Shown here: in pieces, positions 1 through 5,959 of the stretch | Layout of the letters: every line of letters starts with the position of its first letter | How positions within the stretch are numbered: the first letter of the stretch is position 1 | DNA from: Methanobacteriota archaeon | Lineage (GTDB): Archaea; Thermoplasmatota; Poseidoniia; Poseidoniales; Thalassarchaeaceae | Assembly (NCBI GenBank): GCA_002725475.1 | Contig: PBPH01000072.1 | Coordinates: 1-7,552 of the forward strand | Direction: 5' to 3' | Length of the DNA: 7,552 nucleotides | Made by a program: the position numbers and the translations under genes | Notes under the pieces: generated by a model | Database searches by the model: none | The model's input: the letters and a program-made list of their open reading frames with translations, nothing else | What the model was told of the DNA's origin: nothing

Positions 1-240
1 ACCAGATGTTCTAATTGCGAAGGCGGCCCATCTGGAAGAGGTTGCCCATGGGGATTGACTACAACAGACATAGAATTGCAAGAATGGATACAACTGGAAT
101 GGGCAGTAAAACGTCTTGACAACTACTATACTGCAGTCCAATGGAGATTGCGAGACATACTCAGTAAGCTCGGATTGAATGACGTCAAGGAATTGGTTGG
201 CCGTACAGATTTATTGAAATACATAGGGGGTGAAAAATAA
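1..240 (+). CDS. Glutamate synthase central (FMN / Fe-S) domain protein, C-terminal fragment
   Basis: This is the last 79 codons of a gene that begins before the window. The frame is open from base 1, so the TTG at 55 is not a real start. The family makes glutamate from 2-oxoglutarate and ammonia channelled from the glutaminase domain, using FMN and an iron-sulfur cluster in the cytoplasm. The visible part begins with a cysteine cluster (C3, C6, C15, ending in the motif RGCPWGL) and continues TTTDIELQ, which matches the CPVGIATQDPELR region of bacterial GltB. It ends with LGLNDVKELVGRTDLL, matching the conserved LGxRSLDELIGRTDLL end of that domain. The protein stops just after this point, so the GXGXG domain that follows in bacterial GltB is absent here and lies in the next gene instead. 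The stop codon overlaps the next start by one base (TAATG), so the two are translationally coupled. Confidence 0.82.
   Translation, partial: TRCSNCEGGPSGRGCPWGLTTTDIELQEWIQLEWAVKRLDNYYTAVQWRLRDILSKLGLNDVKELVGRTDLLKYIGGEK
226..233 (+). promoter_or_regulatory. Ribosome binding site for the GATase-GXGXG glutamate synthase gene
   Basis: GGGGGTGA lies inside the 3' end of the upstream gene, six bases before the ATG at 240. It closely resembles the archaeal anti-16S complement GGAGGTGA. It supports ATG 240 as the start and coupled translation of both glutamate synthase chains. Confidence 0.7.
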
Positions 241-2819
241 TGTCAAATCAAGACGCATTATTGAATTCTCGCAGGATAATGAATAGCATCTTGCCAAAAA
301 TCGAATTAAATGAAGATGATGCTGCTGAAGGCGGTTGTGGAGTAGTTGGTCTGGCTTGTGAAATACCAGTTGCTGGAAGGCACTTATTCAAATCTCTTGA
401 GCAAATGCGAAATCGAGGTAATGGCAAAGGAGGAGGTGTTGCAATGGTTGGACTAGACCATGAACAGTTTGGAGTCAGCGAAAATATTCTAAAAAACAAT
501 TATTTGTATGCTATTGCTTACTTAGATTCATCAGTTCGTAAAGATGTCGAAAAAGAATTCATTAGAAGTAATTTCGAAGTTGATCATATTCATGAAGTTC
601 CTATGATGGATAATTGGAAAGATTTGCCTAACTTAGATGTAAAACCACCTGATGTTGTATGTTATTTCATCAGACCAAAACCTGCATCAGTACAGAAATT
701 CTTGGAAGATGGGGATTTACAAGAAGATGATTTTTCAGATAAGAAGGCCATGTGGGATGAGATGGTTTTTCAGAATACTCACAAACTAAATGTTGAGTAT
801 TATGCAAAAGACCAGAGGGCCGATGCTTTTGTCCTAAGCCATGGTCAAAATATGATAATTCTCAAGATTGTAGGATATGCAGAAGACGTGATTAGATACT
901 ATAGATTAGATGACGTGACTGCACATGTTTGGATTGGCCACCATAGGTACCCCACACGAGGAAGGGTCACGCATCCAGGTGGAGCTCACCCCTTTGGACA
1001 AGGAATTGACGTAGCATTAGTACACAACGGGGATTTTTCTAATTATGAATCTGTTAAAGATTATCTAGGACAGAGAGGGATGGAGCCCCTATTCTTCACA
1101 GATACTGAAGTTGCTGCACTAGGTTTTGACCTACATTCACGAGTTTACGGGTATCCGATGGAGTATGTTATCGAGAGTCTGGCCCCTACTGGGGAACTAG
1201 ATTTCGTTATGCTTAGTGATGAAAAGCAGGAAGTCTATGAAGCGATTCAAAAAACTCATATTCATGGCTCACCTGATGGACCCTGGTTCTTCATTATAGC
1301 AAAAGCAAATGGTAGCACCCATCAATTGATTGGAATTACTGACACAAGTATGCTTAGGCCACAAGTATTTTCTTTCCAAAGAGGAGAGGTTGCTATCGCA
1401 TTTTGTGGGTCTGAAAAACAAGTCATAGATGCTGTATTGGAGAGCCTTTCTTCCGATGATAAACGGTTTTGGAGAAGATGTGACAAATATTGGAATGCTA
1501 GGGGCGGATCATACACAGACGGCGGTTCTTTCATATTTGATGTAATTTCAAAAGAAGATGGCGTAAATGAATTAATAATGAAAAATAAGTTTGGCGAGTT
1601 AGTTGATACTTACCCAGATGGTAATTATGATGTTAAACCTGCTGCAATGACATCTGGTTTTGAGTGGCCGATTAATTGGTCTGCTGAAAACATATTTGAT
1701 GAAATAGTAATTAATTTCCCTAAATTTGACTGGCCTGCTGCTCGCGCTTTACTTTCTGAAATTGGTTCTTATGCTAGTGAAAAATCACGTAAAGAAGCTA
1801 TTGATTTACTATGTTTGCTGCTAAATAGAAAATATGATTCTGGAAATTTACGCACTAGCAGATGGCTTGATTGTGTAGAAGACAGTATAATGGAAATTTT
1901 AAACCATGCTGCTACAAAACCCTGCAAACAATATGTGGGTCAAAAAGTTCCCGGACATATGCCAGAAATTGACAACCCAGAACAAACAATTGTAGTTGAT
2001 GCTAGACCTTTCCCCATTGAAGGCACTGAATCATTGGCTAGAGAATTAGTTTCATTGTACTTGGCTGGTTGGAGAAACTTTTGTGTTACCCATTGCCATG
2101 GCCATCGTTTCATTGGAAATGGATTTGGGATGGGGACAGAAGATGTGCGAATTGATGTCTTTGGGAGCGTGGGTGATTACCTTGGAAGTGGCAATGATGG
2201 CATGACAATCCACATGCATGGCAATGCACAAGATCAAGTTGCCCAGATTCACAAAATGGGCACCATAGTTGTCCATGGAGATGTTGGCCAGTGTTACGGA
2301 TACGGTGCAAAAGGCGGCAGATTATTTGTCCAAGGTAATGCGGCAGGTAGGCCCATGATTAACTCAGTTGGCACCCCAAAACTCGTCATTAATGGTACAG
2401 CCCTCGACTATCTGGCTGAATCATTTATGGCTGGAGACCCTCTGGAGGGTGGAGGATTTGTAATTATCAATGGAATAGAGTTTGATTCATCTGGACAAAT
2501 AACAGATTTGGAAACACCTTACCCTGGGGGCAATTTGTTCAGCCTTTCAAGTGGTGGAGCCATCTATGTCAGAGACCCACATAGAATCCTATCTTCATCG
2601 CAACTTAATGGAGGGGAATTCGTTGATTTGACTGATGAAGACTGGATCGTTATTCAAGATTTATTGATAGAAAATGAAGAGCATTTTGCGATACCATTAG
2701 CACGATTACTAACTGTTGATGGGGAAATTCAAAACCCATCAAAAGTCTATAGAAAAATTATTCCACTAAAGAACAAGGCACTTTCAGTAGAAGATTCATG
2801 GGCAGCCAAACATGATTAA
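240..2819 (+). CDS. Glutamate synthase: glutamine amidotransferase (class II) fused to GXGXG domain
   Basis: An 859-residue cytoplasmic protein that should hydrolyse glutamine and supply ammonia to the FMN/Fe-S chain encoded just upstream. The N-terminal class II amidotransferase shows EGGCGVVGLA with the likely nucleophile Cys33, HHRYPTRG at 234-241, HNGDFSNY at 262-269 (oxyanion-hole Asn263 and Gly264) and TDTEV at 287-291. These are the usual Gln-binding and catalytic motifs of the PurF/GltB amidotransferase fold. A helical linker follows at about 480-575. The C-terminal GXGXG beta-helix (GltB alpha-subunit C-terminal domain) covers about 581-790, with IVVDARP near 583, GSVGDYLGSGNDG at 642-654 and a run of glycine-rich turns. 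The FMN/Fe-S domain that separates these two in bacterial GltB is missing from this chain, which makes a domain-skipping fusion. Cys33 is not N-terminal, so a 32-residue propeptide would have to be removed if the usual Cys1 chemistry applies. The start is fixed by the overlapping upstream stop and a GGGGGTGA site. Confidence 0.88.
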   Translation: MSNQDALLNSRRIMNSILPKIELNEDDAAEGGCGVVGLACEIPVAGRHLFKSLEQMRNRGNGKGGGVAMVGLDHEQFGVSENILKNNYLYAIAYLDSSVRKDVEKEFIRSNFEVDHIHEVPMMDNWKDLPNLDVKPPDVVCYFIRPKPASVQKFLEDGDLQEDDFSDKKAMWDEMVFQNTHKLNVEYYAKDQRADAFVLSHGQNMIILKIVGYAEDVIRYYRLDDVTAHVWIGHHRYPTRGRVTHPGGAHPFGQGIDVALVHNGDFSNYESVKDYLGQRGMEPLFFTDTEVAALGFDLHSRVYGYPMEYVIESLAPTGELDFVMLSDEKQEVYEAIQKTHIHGSPDGPWFFIIAKANGSTHQLIGITDTSMLRPQVFSFQRGEVAIAFCGSEKQVIDAVLESLSSDDKRFWRRCDKYWNARGGSYTDGGSFIFDVISKEDGVNELIMKNKFGELVDTYPDGNYDVKPAAMTSGFEWPINWSAENIFDEIVINFPKFDWPAARALLSEIGSYASEKSRKEAIDLLCLLLNRKYDSGNLRTSRWLDCVEDSIMEILNHAATKPCKQYVGQKVPGHMPEIDNPEQTIVVDARPFPIEGTESLARELVSLYLAGWRNFCVTHCHGHRFIGNGFGMGTEDVRIDVFGSVGDYLGSGNDGMTIHMHGNAQDQVAQIHKMGTIVVHGDVGQCYGYGAKGGRLFVQGNAAGRPMINSVGTPKLVINGTALDYLAESFMAGDPLEGGGFVIINGIEFDSSGQITDLETPYPGGNLFSLSSGGAIYVRDPHRILSSSQLNGGEFVDLTDEDWIVIQDLLIENEEHFAIPLARLLTVDGEIQNPSKVYRKIIPLKNKALSVEDSWAAKHD

Positions 2820-2826
2820 AGGAAAA

Positions 2827-3186
2827 TTATCTTTTACTTTTCTCCAGCCCTAACCTTTCCCTTACTAGTTTGATTTTTCCTGAACTTGTAATTGAATTAA
2901 GGCCCATTATACCTTCTTCAAGTATTGGCCTAGCAATGTAATATTGACTAAGTGGTAGCCTAATAATTGCCTTCTGATTATTGAAATCATATAAGCGGCA
3001 TTCTTTACCTAAACACTCGATATCAGAAATTATCGATTCCAAAACCCCTCTTTTTACAATATCTTCACTAACGCCCAAGCCAACCCAACGACGCTTGCCA
3101 CGCGCCGCCTTCCTTACCTTCGCCACGGTACCCGTAGGTGCATCGCCCTTAACAAGAGTGGCCGTGTGGAGACTTTGTGGGCGCAT
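2827..3186 (-). CDS. rnp2: Probable RNase P protein component 2 (Pop5/Rnp2 family)
   Basis: A 119-residue basic protein from the ATG at 3186, close to the roughly 120 residues usual for archaeal Rnp2. In archaea this protein binds the RNase P RNA and helps cleave the 5' leader of tRNA precursors. The visible match is KRRWVGLGV, aligning with the KKRYIAFKV strand of Pyrococcus Rnp2. It is followed by a helix, a strand with KAIIRLPLSQYYIARPIL (position of the family's GIIRxxRxxV segment) and the ending SSGKIKLVRERLGL, which aligns with SGTIKRLKRKFL. The assignment is from memory of the family pattern and is moderately sure. The start is uncertain: ATG 3186 has no Shine-Dalgarno sequence and overlaps the start of the divergent + strand gene. 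An in-frame GTG at 3126 (99 residues) would still keep the whole conserved core. The open frame continues up to 3324, but the extra residues do not resemble the family and lie inside the neighbouring gene. Confidence 0.62.
   Translation of the reverse strand: MRPQSLHTATLVKGDAPTGTVAKVRKAARGKRRWVGLGVSEDIVKRGVLESIISDIECLGKECRLYDFNNQKAIIRLPLSQYYIARPILEEGIMGLNSITSSGKIKLVRERLGLEKSKR
2830..2843 (+). terminator. Possible T-rich archaeal terminator after the glutamate synthase operon
   Basis: The + strand reads TCTTTTACTTTTCT starting 11 bases after the stop of the glutamate synthase gene. Archaeal RNA polymerase commonly terminates at T-rich tracts without a hairpin. The tract also codes for the lysine/arginine-rich end of the opposing gene, so its composition may simply reflect that. 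The spacer between the two convergent stop codons is only seven bases, so termination would have to occur inside the opposing gene. Confidence 0.35.
3166..3171 (+). promoter_or_regulatory. Ribosome binding site deciding a GTG start
   Basis: GTGGAG lies five bases before the GTG at 3177. There is no in-frame ATG near the beginning of the membrane protein frame, so this site is the main reason to accept GTG as the start. It sits inside the coding region of the opposing Rnp2 gene if that gene uses its upstream ATG. Confidence 0.5.
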
Positions 3187-4505
3187 CAAATGGTGAAATA
3201 GGGATCGCCCCCAACGGGAACATTGACAACAAAGAAAAAGAAAATTTAGAAGATATTTATGATGATATAAAATTTGGTTTAGGGGATCTATTCGCGACAT
3301 TGGTTGACTTGAAAACACTGCCACATGTCATCCTCCTGGTCATTCTGTCAACAACTTTGTATTTTTTTGCACAAATATCTGACCTTGGCGCAAAATTTTC
3401 TGCTATTGGATTCATTTCCTTATCTTTTGGATATGCAATAACAGCATACTCTTCTAAATCAGAAATAATTCATGGATTAATTAGAGTAGATCGGATTTCT
3501 TCAGATTCATGGTTCAAATCTATGATATTAAGATCGTTTAGGTCTTGGTTGGTGCCCATAATTTTTAGTTCAGTAATTGCCTCAATTATTTTGCTAATTA
3601 CAAACAATGATGAAAACTTGGGGAGTTTGTTACCTATTGGACTTGCATCCTTATTTCTAATTTGGTCGATAGGTCAAGGTACATCTTTCAAAAGTAGTAT
3701 TTCCAATTGGTTGTCAAATGGTAAAAGCACACATAATTCAAGAGAAAGAAGTGGTGGTTTTTCGGTAGTAATATTTTGGCAATTAATCATAGTAACCATC
3801 ATTTCCATATTTATTGGGTATGGATTCAGTTCTGGATTTGAGGGTGAATTAAGTGAAAAAATAAAATGGATTGGATTTGTGATATTTTCAATTTTAATTC
3901 AAATTATCACCATTTACTTAATCAAACCCAGCTTAAATGAAATTGTTTCAACTAATGGTGGAGTTCGATTTGCAACTAGATGGAGTGTAATATCTCAGGT
4001 TTTTGTCACATGGCATTTTGCAAGTGCATGGAGGAGATTGATTGATGACCCCTCACCACTTACAATGATTATTGAAGAAATAATACTAATGGTAATTACA
4101 GTATTATTGGCAATTTGGTCACTTGCTAGTAGAAATGTAACTAGTGGAGGGAAACTTTTCACTAAGGAAAATGCTCTATTTTGGGGCCTATCCTTCGGTT
4201 TTGGTTACGCTGGAAGCGTAGCCATGATTACTAGCCTATCAGGAAGTGGAAACCTAGCAAAAACAATGGCTATTGGGCATATTATTACTGCAATTACAAT
4301 TCTCGTTTTGCATCCAATTGTACTTAGGAAACATTCTCAGAAAATAAAAAGTAATCAATTTGAAGAAGGAAAATCAACCTCTTACGAATCAAATAACTCT
4401 GAAGAAAATATAGTCATTCAAAATGACCAGGCAGGAAAAAATGATGAGGAAATTTCTGCTGATTTGGATGATGATGATTTAGATGAAATTGAATTATTAG
4501 ATTAG
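3177..4505 (+). CDS. Polytopic membrane protein of unknown function with acidic C-terminal tail
   Basis: I do not recognise the family. The 442-residue product has a polar, acidic N-terminal stretch of about 45 residues. It then has roughly eight to ten hydrophobic segments, near 49-66, 74-93, 124-142, 150-167, 197-216, 229-249, 270-284, 297-317, 333-354 and 362-382. A hydrophilic tail from about 385 ends in a very acidic run (ADLDDDDLDEIELLD). Between segments there are short loops rich in serine and asparagine, and I see no catalytic, nucleotide-binding or metal-binding motif. The GGVRFATRWS and WHFASAWRRL stretches at about 261-290 combine aromatic and basic residues and may face the membrane interface. 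The GTG start rests on a GTGGAG site. The coding sequence is strongly AT-rich apart from its first codons. Its stop codon abuts that of the converging FtsZ-like gene with no spacer. A transporter or a polysaccharide/lipid export role is possible but not supported. Confidence 0.75.
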   Translation: MGASNGEIGIAPNGNIDNKEKENLEDIYDDIKFGLGDLFATLVDLKTLPHVILLVILSTTLYFFAQISDLGAKFSAIGFISLSFGYAITAYSSKSEIIHGLIRVDRISSDSWFKSMILRSFRSWLVPIIFSSVIASIILLITNNDENLGSLLPIGLASLFLIWSIGQGTSFKSSISNWLSNGKSTHNSRERSGGFSVVIFWQLIIVTIISIFIGYGFSSGFEGELSEKIKWIGFVIFSILIQIITIYLIKPSLNEIVSTNGGVRFATRWSVISQVFVTWHFASAWRRLIDDPSPLTMIIEEIILMVITVLLAIWSLASRNVTSGGKLFTKENALFWGLSFGFGYAGSVAMITSLSGSGNLAKTMAIGHIITAITILVLHPIVLRKHSQKIKSNQFEEGKSTSYESNNSEENIVIQNDQAGKNDEEISADLDDDDLDEIELLD

Positions 4506-5408
4506 TCAGAGGCCACTTACTACAGCCACCACTCTCATTTTACCATCTAAATCATCGGAATGACGAGCGCCCAATATCACTTGAGCGTCTTCAGTTAAAC
4601 CTCGAGTGAAAGCCTCAGCAACCTGCTCCATCTGATAGATTGTCATCTGCCTACCACCTTCTAATTGCAACAAACAACCACTAGCTCCCAAAACTTCCAG
4701 TGAAGCCAGTGGAGCAGACAATGCCTTCATGAAAATTTCTTCCGGATTATTAGCATCCCCTTCGGCCACTACCATTGTAGCGCCCCCTTCCCTATTTACT
4801 ACTGAACGTAAATCCATTAAATCTAGATTAATTAACCCGACTTGACCAAGTGTGAGAACCAAACCTTGAACCAATTCTTCGACCCAGGATGGTCGATTTC
4901 TCCAATCCACGCCCCTGGAACGTGCCTGCCAAGCCAATCTATCTAGTGAAAGTTGGGCACAAATATCCGAGTTGTCTTGTAATCTCTTGAATGCTGGTAA
5001 AGCGATTTCTCGGCGAGTGGGATGATCTTCAAAGGGCATTGCTGCGATTGTAATTACTAATGCACCTTTACGTCTAGCCTGAGCTGCCAATGCAGGTGCT
5101 GCTCCAGAACCTACGCCCCCACCTAGGGAGGTAAGTAAAATCATTAATTCAACTGGCTCTAGAATTTTCTCCATAATTGCTGTGGCCTTCAAAAAATGCG
5201 ATGTGGCTAATTCAGGTAGAGCAGCACAGCCTTCATCAGATGATTCTCCAAGGGGCAAACAATGAGCATTTCTAGAATCTTCAAATGACGATTCATCAGA
5301 ATCTACGAGTAAAAGGTCGCATTGATTACTACAGTTAGCATGTGCCCTCTTTGCCCAAATTGAGCCAAGTCCGCCAACACCGGCAATCAATAGAGTCCCG
5401 TCATGCAT
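4506..5408 (-). CDS. Divergent FtsZ/tubulin-family GTPase
   Basis: A 300-residue protein of the FtsZ/tubulin superfamily, cytoskeletal GTPases that form filaments in division or cell shape control. The motifs run in the expected order: GVGGLG at 10-15 (nucleotide-binding loop T1), GGGVGSGAAP at 96-105 (the tubulin signature, usually GGGTGTG), MPFEDHPTRR near 124-133 (compare FtsZ PFxFEGxxR), and NLDLMD at 194-199, which keeps the NxDxxD catalytic T7 loop. It ends in RVVAVVSGL, matching the RVTVIATGF strand that closes the FtsZ globular domain, and then stops. There is no linker and no C-terminal peptide for FtsA/SepF binding, and the loop between T1 and T4 is shorter than in canonical FtsZ. 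It is therefore more likely a paralogue than the main division FtsZ. ATG 5408 is preferred over the in-frame ATG at 5426, because AGGGGT lies six bases before it and the longer form has no site. It lies 57 bases downstream of a TPR gene on the same strand. Confidence 0.82.
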   Translation of the reverse strand: MHDGTLLIAGVGGLGSIWAKRAHANCSNQCDLLLVDSDESSFEDSRNAHCLPLGESSDEGCAALPELATSHFLKATAIMEKILEPVELMILLTSLGGGVGSGAAPALAAQARRKGALVITIAAMPFEDHPTRREIALPAFKRLQDNSDICAQLSLDRLAWQARSRGVDWRNRPSWVEELVQGLVLTLGQVGLINLDLMDLRSVVNREGGATMVVAEGDANNPEEIFMKALSAPLASLEVLGASGCLLQLEGGRQMTIYQMEQVAEAFTRGLTEDAQVILGARHSDDLDGKMRVVAVVSGL

Positions 5409-5414
5409 GAAAAT

Positions 5415-5420
5415 ACCCCT
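5415..5420 (-). promoter_or_regulatory. Ribosome binding site choosing the internal ATG of the FtsZ-like gene
   Basis: On the minus strand AGGGGT precedes the ATG at 5408 by six bases. The alternative ATG at 5426 lies upstream of this site and has no comparable sequence of its own. Using 5408 also places the first FtsZ strand (TLLIAGVGG) right after the initiator, as in short FtsZ homologues. Confidence 0.55.
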
Positions 5421-5465
5421 GAGCATACAGACATTGATACTTTGGGTAATTACAACGGAAAATAA

Positions 5466-5771
5466 TTATTCGTAAGAGGCGTATCTTTGGTATCGACGGC
5501 GTTCGTCCCTAGCCCATGCATTGTCAGGTTCTAATTCAAGGACTTTCGAATAATATTCAACTGCTTTCTCAAATTCTGAAAAATATTTTCCATAAAGATT
5601 ACCCAGATTACTCAACACGGGGATACATTCTGCATCATCTCCCAGCATAGAAAGTAGTATCTCTTCTGCACCCGACAAATCATGCATTTCCATTTTTCCT
5701 TCTGCCTCATCGAGATTGTGAATTTGTACATCAGATAAATTGTAGATATTGGCCCATCCTCGGTCAGCCAT
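5466..5771 (-). CDS. Small tetratricopeptide repeat (TPR) protein
   Basis: A 101-residue soluble protein, probably a protein-protein interaction module. One good TPR unit spans about residues 52-84: LSNLGNLY, then FEKAVEYYSKVLELEPDN, with the TPR consensus Leu/Gly/Tyr, Ala, Tyr and Pro positions. A degenerate unit precedes it at about 21-50 (EAEGKMEMHDLSGAEEILL). A charged C-terminal helix rich in Arg and Tyr caps the solenoid. There is no signal peptide or membrane segment. The ATG has GGTGAG three bases upstream, slightly close but usable. The gene is followed after 57 bases by the FtsZ-like gene on the same strand, so the two are probably one transcript and the TPR protein may be a partner of that GTPase. 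That link is inference from position only. Confidence 0.75.
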   Translation of the reverse strand: MADRGWANIYNLSDVQIHNLDEAEGKMEMHDLSGAEEILLSMLGDDAECIPVLSNLGNLYGKYFSEFEKAVEYYSKVLELEPDNAWARDERRRYQRYASYE

Positions 5772-5959
5772 TTACTCACCCAAAACGTGGGGCGAGGTCC
5801 AAACACTTCATCTCTTCTCTATACTGCCTCAAAGAGATTGAAAGGGGCATACAATGACCGGGGCAAAAATGGACCACTGCGGCTTGTTAGCAGTAAGCCA
5901 TCAGCAAACGATTATTAGACCTAGACAATTCCGGCATTTCATCATAGGTTGAGGGTAGC
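5772..5959. promoter_or_regulatory. Divergent promoter region between the TPR/FtsZ-like and redox operons
   Basis: This 188-base spacer must drive both operons. On the minus strand, AGTATAGAG (complement of about 5817-5825) is a TATA-like element that could start a transcript near 5798 with a leader of about 27 bases. On the plus strand, GATTATTAGA at 5910-5919 could be a weak TATA element for a start near 5940, with GAGGGT at 5951-5956 as ribosome binding site for the ATG at 5960. A short inverted repeat, GGCTT at 5881-5885 with AAGCC at 5895-5899, lies between. All assignments are by eye and the TATA matches are weak. Confidence 0.4.
5854..5952 (+). CDS. Possible 32-residue leader/small ORF upstream of the redox operon
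   Basis: An open frame of 32 codons plus TGA starts with ATG 5854, preceded by an AAGGGG-type Shine-Dalgarno six bases upstream. It ends seven bases before the start of the next gene. The product begins MTGAKMDHCGLLAVSHQQ and has no recognisable domain. The site and spacing are as good as those of accepted genes here, and the position suits a coupled leader peptide. Random frames of this length are common, however, and nothing else supports translation. Confidence 0.2.
   Translation: MTGAKMDHCGLLAVSHQQTIIRPRQFRHFIIG

Noticed and set aside
55..240. A 61-residue ORF starting at TTG 55
   Set aside because: The frame is open from base 1 and the residues before the TTG contain the conserved cysteine cluster, so this is the end of a longer gene and not a small gene.
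248..499. Minus-strand ORF opposite the amidotransferase N-terminus
   Set aside because: It is a shadow of a strongly supported gene, with a proline-rich, featureless product.
2052..2310. Two His/Cys-rich minus-strand ORFs inside the glutamate synthase gene
   Set aside because: They lie opposite the Gly/His-rich GXGXG coding region; the His and Cys content comes from the complement of those codons, and there is no ribosome binding site or family match.
2981..3196. Plus-strand 71-residue ORF opposite rnp2
   Set aside because: It is a shadow of the Rnp2 coding region; its product is low-complexity basic sequence without a domain.
3187..3324. N-terminal extension of the minus-strand rnp2 frame up to 3324
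   Set aside because: The added residues do not resemble Rnp2, would make the protein 165 residues long, and lie inside the well-supported membrane protein gene on the other strand.
5612..5806. Minus-strand 64-residue ORF overlapping the TPR gene in another frame
   Set aside because: The TPR frame has clear repeat periodicity, while this one has no domain and no good start site.
5881..5899. GGCTT/AAGCC inverted repeat as a terminator or operator
   Set aside because: A five-base stem with a nine-base loop and no T-tract is expected by chance in a spacer of this size; it is kept only as a note.
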